Source of the DNA: Ruminococcus sp. UBA4350
GTDB lineage: Bacteria; Bacillota; Clostridia; Oscillospirales; Ruminococcaceae
Length of the DNA stretch: 36,322 nt
Direction: 5' to 3'
Assembly (NCBI GenBank): GCA_002394125.1
Contig: DGSY01000116.1
Span: 1-36,322, forward strand
In this document: positions 24,414-31,540 of the stretch, piece by piece
Layout of the letters: the number at the start of each line of letters is the position of its first letter
Numbering within the stretch: position 1 is the first letter of the stretch
Program-made: the position numbers and the translations under genes
Notes under the pieces: model-generated
Seen by the model: the letters and a program-made list of their open reading frames with translations, nothing else
Told to the model about the DNA's origin: nothing
The model's database searches: none

Positions 24414-25370
24414 ATGCGTATGAAGAAAGCACTGGCCGTTCTCTCCGCAGCACTGATGCTCGGTGCAATGGCATCCTGCGGCAAGGACACAAGCGGCACG
24501 GCCGCAGTAAAAACAAAGAGCGATTCCGGCGAATCCTCTGAGGCCGTCACCACTGTCGCGGAGGAAAGCTCCGAGGCGGAGACCACCGCAGCAGACAGCG
24601 CGGATGAGTCCTCTGTGGAGGAAAACAAGGAGCCCCCGACAAGAGATGTCGGAGAGATCGATGCAAACGCGATCACCTTTGATGACGGCGATCTGCACAC
24701 CGCGCACCAGATGGGCGGCGGCGGCGACGAGACCGACATTGAGGTTTCCGTTGCGGATCTCGACGGTGACAAGAAGCTGAAGGTTCACGCAATCCGCGCA
24801 GAAGAGGGCAAGGACTACGGCGTTGTGAAGCTGGTCTTCAATCTGCCGGAAATGCTCGGTGTGGAGAACGTCGGCAATATCGGCCACATCTCCGTTGATT
24901 TCACCTGCATCGCAAATGAGACATGGAAGAACGATGACGGCTCTGAGTCGCTGGTCGTCGGCAACTTCCTCGGCGCACTCGCTGGCAATATCGCATCCGA
25001 AAAGGGTACCGATGCGGACGGCAATGTCATCCAGAATACATGGGCAAACCACTATGAGTTCGCATATGACGACTGGGATAACGGCGAGCACACATGGCGC
25101 TGCGAGACCGATATTCCGGCGCTGCTCCCTGCAAACGGCTATGCCGCAAACGATGAGGGCACAACGCTCGTCATCATGCGCTGGGGACAGAAGAACGATG
25201 TGGATATCTATATCGACAACCTGACCTTCTTTGACAAGGACGGCAAGTCCATGCCGATCGTCGGCGGCGGTGCAGCAGAGGGCGCTGCGGATGCTCCGGC
25301 TGAGGAGGCATCTTCTGAGGCTGCGGCTGAGTCCGAGGCGGCTGCTGAGTCTGCGGCAGCGGCTGAATAA
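24414..25370 (+). CDS. Lipoprotein with possible carbohydrate-binding-like domain
   Basis: This 318-residue protein has a lipoprotein signal with the lipobox GAMASC and an acidic Ser/Thr/Glu-rich linker to about residue 80. A beta-sandwich-like domain then ends in DVDIYIDNLTFFDKDGK, a pattern common at the end of carbohydrate-binding or CIA30-like folds. The last 45 residues are a low-complexity Ala/Glu/Ser tail. The ATG at 24414 is seven bases after GGAGGA and is preferred to ATG 24399, which lies before that site, and to ATG 24420. It probably acts on the outer membrane face, perhaps as a glycan-binding partner; the ligand is unknown. Confidence 0.78.
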   Translation: MRMKKALAVLSAALMLGAMASCGKDTSGTAAVKTKSDSGESSEAVTTVAEESSEAETTAADSADESSVEENKEPPTRDVGEIDANAITFDDGDLHTAHQMGGGGDETDIEVSVADLDGDKKLKVHAIRAEEGKDYGVVKLVFNLPEMLGVENVGNIGHISVDFTCIANETWKNDDGSESLVVGNFLGALAGNIASEKGTDADGNVIQNTWANHYEFAYDDWDNGEHTWRCETDIPALLPANGYAANDEGTTLVIMRWGQKNDVDIYIDNLTFFDKDGKSMPIVGGGAAEGAADAPAEEASSEAAAESEAAAESAAAAE

Positions 25371-25390
25371 TGCTGATATTTTGATATGCA

Positions 25391-25423
25391 GGAGGGAAGA
25401 CACGGCAGTGCCTTCCCTCTTTT
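25391..25423 (+). terminator. Intrinsic terminator of the lipoprotein gene
   Basis: GAGGGAAG (25392-25399) pairs with CTTCCCTC (25412-25419) and TTTT follows. It lies 20 bases after the stop codon, immediately before repeat copy E. Confidence 0.85.
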
Positions 25424-25426
25424 GGT

Positions 25427-25586
25427 CGGCAGGGTCGACAGCCGTTTCCCTTCGGCTGGGTTTCGCGGAGCATACCAGATATGTCGCTGTTACGGCACTG
25501 TTCGTGCCTGATTTACGGTCTGGGGAAATCTCATTTTGCTTATATTCGTGTCTGGAGAACTTTAGCTCATGGCTCCGGCACTGCCG
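25427..25586 (+). repeat. Dispersed 160-bp repeat, copy E (complete)
   Basis: This copy runs from CGGCAGGGTCGACAGCC to CGGCACTGCCG at 25576-25586 and is exactly 160 bases, the same as the copy at 29518. Its first 134 bases are colinear with copies A and F. The ends are inverted relative to each other. It ends 20 bases before the stop codon of the convergent M50 protease gene. Confidence 0.85.
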
Positions 25587-25605
25587 GCGGGTTCTACCCG
25601 CCGGC
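25583..25605. other. GC-rich hairpin at the end of the M50 gene
   Basis: GCCGGCGGGT (25583-25592) and ACCCGCCGGC (25596-25605) form a perfect 10-bp stem around TCT. It overlaps the right end of repeat copy E and ends one base before the stop codon of the protease gene. No T-run follows on either strand, so it is not a normal terminator. It may still mark the 3' end of the protease mRNA. Confidence 0.55.
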
Positions 25606-25606
25606 G

Positions 25607-26164
25607 CTAGTCCGTGAGATATTCCGCGAGCAGCAGATAGACAAGCATTGCTACGAGCGAAAGATTATGCAGTCCGGTGCGGTACATCCGGAGCGCGATC
25701 AGCGCGACAGCGGCCGTGCAGAGCAGCCGCAGGATCCTGCGCGGCAGCTCCGGCGAATGCGGCAGAAAACGCTGCTCCAGCGCGGCATAGAGCAATGTCC
25801 CGCCGTCCGTGCTGCGGCATGGGAGCAGATTGAACAGGCAGAGCGACAGATGTGCTGCGGCTGCGCCGTGCATTCCGGATACGAGAAAACCGCCCGCGCA
25901 GAGCAGATTCGCAATCGGCCCTGCCAGCAGGATCGCGGCAAATGTCCGCAGCGGCATAACAGCAGTCCCGGCGGCTGTCAGCTGCAATCCGGCCGCGGAG
26001 ATCCGCAGGGAGAGCGGCTTCCGGCGCAGCGCAGCAATCGCGATCAGATGCGCCGCTTCATGCACAAGTCCGGCGGCGGCCGTCTGCATGACCGCGTGCG
26101 GCGGCAGGACGAGCAGCAGCAGTGCGAGCAGCGCAGGGGCGGTGAAATCCACCGCGATCGTCAT
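25607..26164 (-). CDS. M50-family intramembrane metalloprotease (SpoIVFB-like)
   Basis: This 185-residue polytopic protein has the two zinc-binding motifs of site-2 proteases: HEAAH in TAAAGLVHEAAHLIAIAALR and the NxxP...DG motif in LCLFNLLPCRSTDGGTLLY. About five to six membrane helices are present. It is short, as in SpoIVFB-type enzymes, and has no PDZ or CBS domain. The ATG at 26164 overlaps the stop of the small upstream gene as ATGA, so the two are translationally coupled. A role in regulated intramembrane proteolysis is expected from the family; whether this is the sporulation enzyme cannot be said from sequence alone. Confidence 0.88.
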   Translation of the reverse strand: MTIAVDFTAPALLALLLLVLPPHAVMQTAAAGLVHEAAHLIAIAALRRKPLSLRISAAGLQLTAAGTAVMPLRTFAAILLAGPIANLLCAGGFLVSGMHGAAAAHLSLCLFNLLPCRSTDGGTLLYAALEQRFLPHSPELPRRILRLLCTAAVALIALRMYRTGLHNLSLVAMLVYLLLAEYLTD

Positions 26165-26382
26165 GCCGCAAATATGGAAGCAAACCATTCCGTGACCGAT
26201 TGCAGCAGTGATTCCAGCGACGGACTGCGTTCCGCGATGCCGCGCAGCTCCGCGAGCAGTGCCGCGCAGTATTCCGGCGCGAAGATATTCAGCACGACAA
26301 CACCGATCGCGATGACAATGACCATGATCCCCTGCGCCGCGATGACATCATGGAGCGGCTCGCGCTCCGGCAGTTCTTCCAT
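26161..26382 (-). CDS. Small single-pass membrane protein paired with the M50 protease
   Basis: This 73-residue protein has a short acidic N-terminus (MEELPEREPLHDVIA), one helix (GIMVIVIAIGVVVLNIFA), and about 35 outer residues, CAALLAELRGIAERSPSLES then LLQSVTEWFASIFAA, that look helical and amphipathic. The ATG at 26382 has a G-rich site upstream (AGGGGGCGGGA). Four bases are shared with the protease gene. I do not recognise a family. Because SpoIVFB-type proteases are commonly controlled by a small membrane partner, this may be its inhibitor, chaperone or substrate; that is inference from coupling and topology. Confidence 0.65.
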   Translation of the reverse strand: MEELPEREPLHDVIAAQGIMVIVIAIGVVVLNIFAPEYCAALLAELRGIAERSPSLESLLQSVTEWFASIFAA

Positions 26383-26431
26383 ATTCCCGCCCCCTCTGCA
26401 AATCCATATGCGCGGCGGCGGAAAAATATGC

Positions 26432-26462
26432 AAAACGAACCGCCTGCCGGAGCAGACGGTTC
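26432..26462 (-). terminator. Intrinsic terminator of the GH30/CE1 gene
   Basis: On the minus strand GAACCGTCTGC (26462-26452) pairs with GCAGGCGGTTC (26447-26437) around TCCG with one C-A mismatch, and GTTTTG follows. It lies seven bases after the stop codon. Confidence 0.8.
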
Positions 26463-26469
26463 ATTTGTG

Positions 26470-29352
26470 TTATGCTTTGAAGATCATGCGGACGAAGTTG
26501 TAAATGTGCGCACGGATGCAGTTATCGCCGTGATAGCCGCCGTTCACAACGTGCCAGAGATGCGGGGTGCCTGCGCTCTCGAAGTTCTTGTGATAGCCCT
26601 CCGGTGTTTGCAGGCCGACGGTCTGGTCATTCGTGCCGCCGGTGATGAGGATGAGCGACGGTGCCGCTTCCTCGCTCGACCATTTCCACGGGCCGGTGAC
26701 GCCGGGCGCCGCGCAGATCGCGCCGACATAGCCGAATTTGTCAGCGTGCTTGATGCCGATGAGCAGCGACTCTCTGCCGCCCATGGAGAAGCCGGTTACA
26801 GCGGTATTGGCGCGGCCAGTTGCAACGCTGTATTTGCTCTCAATATGCGGCATCAGGCTGTCAACGATATCGTCAACGAATGCGTCATACGCTTCATTGC
26901 TTTCATTGTTCATGCCGCTCGGGCCGTTCATTCTGTCGCTCGTGAATACGAACGGGACAACGACGATCATTTCCTTTGCCTCGCCCGCTGCGATCGCATT
27001 GGTGATGATCTCTCTGGTCGGGATCGGCGGATTGTTGCCGGTGATAATCATGCGGTCCTCGTCCTCATAGTAGCCGTGCAGAAGATACAGCACCGGATAC
27101 TTTTTGTTCGGATCGTAATTCGCGGGGAGCATGATGTTATAGGGCTTATTCTTATTGGCCTTCTTGGAAAAATAGGTTTCCTTCTTGATCTCTGGATATT
27201 TGACGCCGGCCTTCTGACTGCGCTCGGATTCCGGCTCATATTCTACCAGAGAATTCTTGACGGCCGCGGTATAAACGGAGATCGAACGCATCGCTGCCTG
27301 CGGCTGTTCCTTTGCTTCGGGGAGCTCCTTGATCTGTCCGGTCAGATACTTGACGAACCAGTCGAGGTCGTCTGTATCGACGGTGCCGCTTGCATCCACA
27401 TCGGAGAATTTCTTGATGCTTGCATCGGTGATCAGTCCCTTTGCGACGAGCTTTGCTGCCGAAAGATCCGCTGCGGTGATGATGCCGTCGCCGTTCGGAT
27501 CGCCGAGCTTATAGTTCTTCGGCTCCGGTACATCCGGATGCGGGCCGTCAATGACCTTGCCCTCCGGCGCGCCGATGACCTCATCGACATAGAAGCTGGT
27601 AGTTGTGCCCTCATCGCCGTCTGTCTCAAAGTAGAACTGGATATTGGATGCGCCTGCCGGAATGGTATAGCTGGTATTGGAGAGCTGTGTCCATTCGCCC
27701 TTCGGGACGAGCTGTGTGTCGATCTTGTCATAGACTGTCGTTTCGCCGTTGGAATACTGCACGGAGAAGTGCATCTTCTCGACATCGCTGGTATTCTGCT
27801 TGACGACTGCGCTGAAGCTGTAGGTCTGACCTGCCTTGAATGCGCTGGGCATCGTATGCGTTGCGCCGTTCCATGTTGCGGTGCGGTCTGTGCATTCGAG
27901 TGCCTGATTGCCCGCATAATGCTCGGAGGTTGTAGCCGCGACGGAAGCAGTACGGCCGGTGAAACCATCCGTGCCCTTTTCAAAGGTGTAGTGGAAGAGA
28001 TAGCCGTCCGGATCCGGTTCCGGCTCGCCTGCGCTGACGACAAAGGTCGTGACGGACTGCGCCGGAAGCTGAGCGGTAAAGCCGGAGTCATTGACGCTTG
28101 CAACGGAGCAGGAGCGGAAATTCTCGGTTGAGGTGGAGTGCCATGCATTGACCTCGGAGACCTTTTCGCCGCCGGAGAGCGTGAAGCTCTGCGTGACAGC
28201 GCCCGAACCCTTGTTGATCGCGACAACCGCAACGCTGCCGTCCTCGTTCTTGTATGCGGAGCAGAGGACATTGCCGGTCGGCTGCTCGGTGGTCTCAAGG
28301 CGGTATGCACCCGGACGCACCCACTTGGAATACTGTGCCATTGCCGCGCCGCGCTTGGAGACTCTGCCGTCATCCCACAGGAAGCTGTACTGGCGGCGAA
28401 TGTACCACCAGACATATGCGCTCATGTTGCCGACGACCATTGCATTGTGGATGTTCTCAGCTGCCTGGAGCGCCTGCGACCAGATATCAGCGGAGTTCGC
28501 ATCGGAGTTCGGGACATAGACCTCTGTCATCCAGATCTCCTTGCCGCAGCTTTCCAGCTCCGGGAAGTCCATCTGGCTGCGCTGCGTGCCGTAGAAGTGT
28601 GTACCGAACAGATCGCAGTTCGCAAATGCCGCCGAATTGGCGAGGATCTTTTTGTAATAGGTCTTGCCGTGATCGCCGGAGCTGTACTGGAAGCTCTCAG
28701 GCGACATCAGCTTGGCATTGGTGCCTTCCTTGACGGCCTTGCCGTAATTCGCGATGAAGTTCGTCGCGCGGTCCGGCGACCAGTATGTCCATTCAGACGA
28801 CCAGTCCGGCTCGTTCTGCACGGAGATGGAATACAGGTTGACGCCCTGCCCCTCGCAGTACTTGACGAAGCTGTTGAGGTGCTGTGCGTACTGGGCCTCG
28901 GCACCGTTGTTCAGCACATACAGGCCGGATGTGTGACCCTTGCCGCCCGCGCTGCGCATACTTGCCGGCGGGTTCCACGGCGTTGCAAAAACGGTCGCGC
29001 CGAGCGCCTGTGCGCGCTTCGCGGTCGGGATCGCGTTGCCCCATGCGTTCTTGTCATCGCTGACGAAGATACGCAGGATGGTGAGGCCGAGCTCGTTTTC
29101 ACCGTTTCCGAATGCCGTCTGCACCTGCTCGGCAGTCATGTCGCCCTTGGCGCCGTACTGCGTGTTGACGGACTGCCATTCCGGATGGTTCATGCCGCCG
29201 AAGCCGCGGATGTACTGATGTGTTGTGCCCGTGTCGATGACGCAGTCAGCGCCGAAGACAGTGAGCGCGGAATCCGGCCAGATGGCCAGACCGGAGAGCA
29301 GCATGATGCCGCTCAGCGCTGCTGCAGCAGCCTGCTTGAGTTGCTTCTTCAT
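26470..29352 (-). CDS. Cellulosomal bifunctional xylan enzyme: GH30 - CBM22 - dockerin - CE1 esterase
   Basis: This 960-residue secreted enzyme has a signal peptide (1-35) and a GH30 catalytic domain with its side beta domain (about 36-440). The acid/base is E181 in SVQNEPDW and the nucleophile E277 in IWMTEVYVPN, as in glucuronoxylanases. A CBM22-like module (about 450-597), a type I dockerin (614-672; GDPNGDGIITAADLSAAKLV and SDVDASGTVDTDDLDWFVKY) and a CE1 esterase (724-960) follow. The esterase has S856 in GFSMGG, D909 and H941. It should cut glucuronoxylan and remove feruloyl or acetyl groups while docked in a cellulosome. The dockerin is internal, between the two enzymes. The ATG at 29352 follows CAGGGGGA. 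Confidence 0.93.
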   Translation of the reverse strand: MKKQLKQAAAAALSGIMLLSGLAIWPDSALTVFGADCVIDTGTTHQYIRGFGGMNHPEWQSVNTQYGAKGDMTAEQVQTAFGNGENELGLTILRIFVSDDKNAWGNAIPTAKRAQALGATVFATPWNPPASMRSAGGKGHTSGLYVLNNGAEAQYAQHLNSFVKYCEGQGVNLYSISVQNEPDWSSEWTYWSPDRATNFIANYGKAVKEGTNAKLMSPESFQYSSGDHGKTYYKKILANSAAFANCDLFGTHFYGTQRSQMDFPELESCGKEIWMTEVYVPNSDANSADIWSQALQAAENIHNAMVVGNMSAYVWWYIRRQYSFLWDDGRVSKRGAAMAQYSKWVRPGAYRLETTEQPTGNVLCSAYKNEDGSVAVVAINKGSGAVTQSFTLSGGEKVSEVNAWHSTSTENFRSCSVASVNDSGFTAQLPAQSVTTFVVSAGEPEPDPDGYLFHYTFEKGTDGFTGRTASVAATTSEHYAGNQALECTDRTATWNGATHTMPSAFKAGQTYSFSAVVKQNTSDVEKMHFSVQYSNGETTVYDKIDTQLVPKGEWTQLSNTSYTIPAGASNIQFYFETDGDEGTTTSFYVDEVIGAPEGKVIDGPHPDVPEPKNYKLGDPNGDGIITAADLSAAKLVAKGLITDASIKKFSDVDASGTVDTDDLDWFVKYLTGQIKELPEAKEQPQAAMRSISVYTAAVKNSLVEYEPESERSQKAGVKYPEIKKETYFSKKANKNKPYNIMLPANYDPNKKYPVLYLLHGYYEDEDRMIITGNNPPIPTREIITNAIAAGEAKEMIVVVPFVFTSDRMNGPSGMNNESNEAYDAFVDDIVDSLMPHIESKYSVATGRANTAVTGFSMGGRESLLIGIKHADKFGYVGAICAAPGVTGPWKWSSEEAAPSLILITGGTNDQTVGLQTPEGYHKNFESAGTPHLWHVVNGGYHGDNCIRAHIYNFVRMIFKA

Positions 29353-29447
29353 ATTAAAATCCCCCTGTTTAGTATGGCGGCAGTTTTTTTCTGATACTGT
29401 CTGTTCGCACGATGCGGATTCTGTTCCGGACATCCTGCCGCATTTTC

Positions 29448-29476
29448 ATGATACCATATTCATGCACAGAATTCAA
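29448..29476 (-). promoter_or_regulatory. Promoter of the GH30/CE1 gene
   Basis: On the minus strand TTGAAT (29476-29471) and TATCAT (29453-29448) are 17 bases apart, with an extended -10 TG (TGGTATCAT). The leader to the ATG at 29352 is about 90 bases long. I did not find a clear CcpA site. Confidence 0.65.
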
Positions 29477-29517
29477 TGCACATTTTGCAGATTCTCGTGA
29501 ATATTTGAAGATGCAGT

Positions 29518-29677
29518 CGGCAGTGCCGACAGCCGTTTCCCTTCGGCATGGTTTCGCGAAGCATATCAGTTTTGTCGCTGTTACGGCGCTGTTCGCACCT
29601 GTTTTACGGTCTGGAGAAATCTTATTCTGCATCCATTTGTTTCCGGAGAACTTTAGATCATGGCTGCGGCACTGCCG
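29518..29677 (+). repeat. Dispersed 160-bp repeat, copy F (complete)
   Basis: This copy runs from CGGCAGTGCCGACAGCC (29518) to GGCTGCGGCACTGCCG (ending 29677). The ends are inverted copies of each other with one extra base, and each end is also a short palindrome (CGGCA-N-TGCCG). It has no open frame of interest. It fills the gap between the divergent GH30 and phosphoribosyltransferase promoters and ends three bases before the -35 box of the latter. Confidence 0.85.
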
Positions 29678-29680
29678 CCC

Positions 29681-29709
29681 TTGACAAGATTTTCCGGGTG
29701 TGATATAAT
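29681..29709 (+). promoter_or_regulatory. Consensus promoter of the phosphoribosyltransferase gene
   Basis: TTGACA (29681-29686) and TATAAT (29704-29709) are perfect boxes 17 bases apart. The -35 box follows the terminal palindrome of repeat copy F after CCC. Confidence 0.9.
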
Positions 29710-29764
29710 ATCAGTATCAGTGAACGGATGCAGCAGGCGATCCGAAAGAAAAGGAGTTTCCGGA

Positions 29765-30304
29765 ATGAAAGCATATGAACTGAAGGTTGCGGGGCTGACC
29801 AGAAAACTGCCGCTCTGCAAGGCAGGCGACAAGCTGGATATCGCCGCATTTGTGATGTTTTCCGATGTTGAGCTGACGGTGAAATGTGCGGAGGCGCTTT
29901 TGAAAAAATGCCCGGAATTCGATATCATTGTGACGGCAGAATCAAAGGGCATTCCGCTTGCATATGAAGCGGCGCGGCAGTCCGGTAAGAACTACGTCGT
30001 CGGCCGGAAATCGGTGAAGCTTTACATGACGGATCCGATCTCGGTCAGCGTGAAGTCGATCACGACGGAGGCGGTGCAGACGCTGTATCTCTCGCAGGAG
30101 GATGCGGAAAAGCTTTGCGGAAAGCGTGTGCTGATTCTGGATGATGTCATCAGCACCGGCGAATCGCTGACCGCACTGGAAAAGCTCGTGACCGCAGCAA
30201 AGGGCGAGATTGCCGGCAGAGCAGCTGTGCTTGCGGAGGGCAAGGCCGCGGAGCGCGATGATATTATTTTTCTGGAGGAGCTGCCGCTTTTCCCGCATGA
30301 CTGA
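29765..30304 (+). CDS. Adenine/purine phosphoribosyltransferase family protein
   Basis: This 179-residue protein has the type I phosphoribosyltransferase fold mark RVLILDDVISTGES (about 121-134), which binds PRPP. TAESKGIPLAYEAARQSGKN and YVVGRKSVKLYM resemble the base- and ribose-binding parts of adenine phosphoribosyltransferases. The ATG at 29765 lies eight bases after AAGGAG. Family members salvage adenine or xanthine, and some act as regulators (PurR-like). The sequence departs from canonical Apt, so the exact base cannot be assigned. It is a single-gene transcript with its own promoter and terminator. Confidence 0.85.
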   Translation: MKAYELKVAGLTRKLPLCKAGDKLDIAAFVMFSDVELTVKCAEALLKKCPEFDIIVTAESKGIPLAYEAARQSGKNYVVGRKSVKLYMTDPISVSVKSITTEAVQTLYLSQEDAEKLCGKRVLILDDVISTGESLTALEKLVTAAKGEIAGRAAVLAEGKAAERDDIIFLEELPLFPHD

Positions 30305-30326
30305 TGCGCAGACAGCAGGATACAGC

Positions 30327-30364
30327 AAGCCCCGGAGCAGTTTGAAATGCTCCGGGGCTTTTCT
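30327..30364 (+). terminator. Intrinsic terminator of the phosphoribosyltransferase gene
   Basis: AAGCCCCGGAGCA (30327-30339) pairs perfectly with TGCTCCGGGGCTT (30348-30360), followed by TTCTT. It may also hinder transcripts arriving from the convergent CPBP gene, although no T-run is present on that side. Confidence 0.9.
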
Positions 30365-30395
30365 TATATCTCGGTCAGATCCGGCTTGCGAAGCA

Positions 30396-31520
30396 CTATT
30401 TCGCAGCAAGCCATGTGAATACCAGATGCATGGAGACCAGCACCCAGAGCAGCGGCGATGCTGACGCTACCCGCAGGCTGCGGCTCCGCTGATGCGGCGT
30501 CTGATCGGGCAGATGCTCCGATAAGATTAACCAGATCAGCGATGCACCGCCGAACAGCAGCACCGTCAGCATATAGATCATGCTGAATGAAGTGAACACA
30601 TCCTCGCGCAGATGCATCCGGAGCAGCTCTGTGACGATGCCTGCGCCGTTTGTCACCATATGGACGATGATCGCGGGGATCACGGAATGATGCCTGATCG
30701 TGATGTAGCCGAGCAGGATGCCCAGCGGGAATGTGTAAATGAACTGCGCGACGTTTTCATGCATGATTGCAAAAAGAAATGCCGAGAGGAATATGCCGAA
30801 TCTCTGGCTGACACGGCTGAGATTCCGCAGCACCAGTCCGCGCATCAGCAGCTCCTCCGTCACCGGCGCGACCAGTACGACATAGATCACGATGACCGCC
30901 GTGCGCTTCCATGAGCCGCTGAATGAGAAATCCGGCGAGGCAAGCGTGATGTCGTGCGACTCGCAGAATTCATAGACCAGATTCGCGAGCATTCCCATGC
31001 CCTGCTGGATCAGCAGTCCTGCGAAAACATAGACCAGACAGCGGATCACAGTGAATTTTCGCAGCTGAAAGAAATCGCGCAGCTTCAGATCTGTCAGCTT
31101 GCAGCCGACCAGAAATCCGAACAGGTTTCCGAGCAGGAATGCGATCAGATTTGCAGCATACATGATCGAACTGTCCTGCATGAATTGCTGCAAAATCGCA
31201 TTGTAATTCTGCGGGAGCGTGCCGTCCAGCGCGCGCATATCAATCTGCTGCAAAACAACAGTCGCGATTAGCTGGATCAGCGTGAATACAGTCAGCGCAG
31301 TCAGATAGCCGAACAGCACCGCAAGAAAAGTCAGCGCGTAGAATTTGCGGATGCTGCGGCGCTCGCGCCCCTGCGGGTACAGCGGCAGACGGCATTCCGG
31401 CATTGCGATCTCCGGGAGGATCTCGCGGTAATCGGGCGCATAGTCCGGCTCCTCGGTCGGATTGCGGAACGGGTTTTTGACATCTACCGGATAGATCTCG
31501 GAATAATCTTGATTTGGCAT
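30396..31520 (-). CDS. CPBP (CAAX/Abi) family intramembrane glutamic protease
   Basis: This 374-residue polytopic membrane protein has the CPBP motifs: EELLMRG (motif 1, EExxxR), FAIMHENVAQFIYTF (motif 2 histidine) and IPAIIVHMVTNGAG (motif 3). The N-terminal 60 residues are hydrophilic and proline-rich, NPFRNPTEEPDYAPDYREIL, and probably cytoplasmic. The ATG at 31520 has AAGGAG upstream and lies 20 bases after the mutS2 stop codon, so the two are probably co-transcribed. Bacterial members process or protect against peptides, including bacteriocins; the substrate is unknown. Confidence 0.88.
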   Translation of the reverse strand: MPNQDYSEIYPVDVKNPFRNPTEEPDYAPDYREILPEIAMPECRLPLYPQGRERRSIRKFYALTFLAVLFGYLTALTVFTLIQLIATVVLQQIDMRALDGTLPQNYNAILQQFMQDSSIMYAANLIAFLLGNLFGFLVGCKLTDLKLRDFFQLRKFTVIRCLVYVFAGLLIQQGMGMLANLVYEFCESHDITLASPDFSFSGSWKRTAVIVIYVVLVAPVTEELLMRGLVLRNLSRVSQRFGIFLSAFLFAIMHENVAQFIYTFPLGILLGYITIRHHSVIPAIIVHMVTNGAGIVTELLRMHLREDVFTSFSMIYMLTVLLFGGASLIWLILSEHLPDQTPHQRSRSLRVASASPLLWVLVSMHLVFTWLAAK

Positions 31521-31540
31521 GGCACTCCTTTCCGGCCGTA

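Noticed and set aside
26350..29394. Two long plus-strand open frames antisense to the GH30/CE1 gene
   Set aside because: They mirror the codon pattern of the enzyme gene and have no ribosome binding site or recognisable domain. The enzyme's catalytic motifs fix the true frame.
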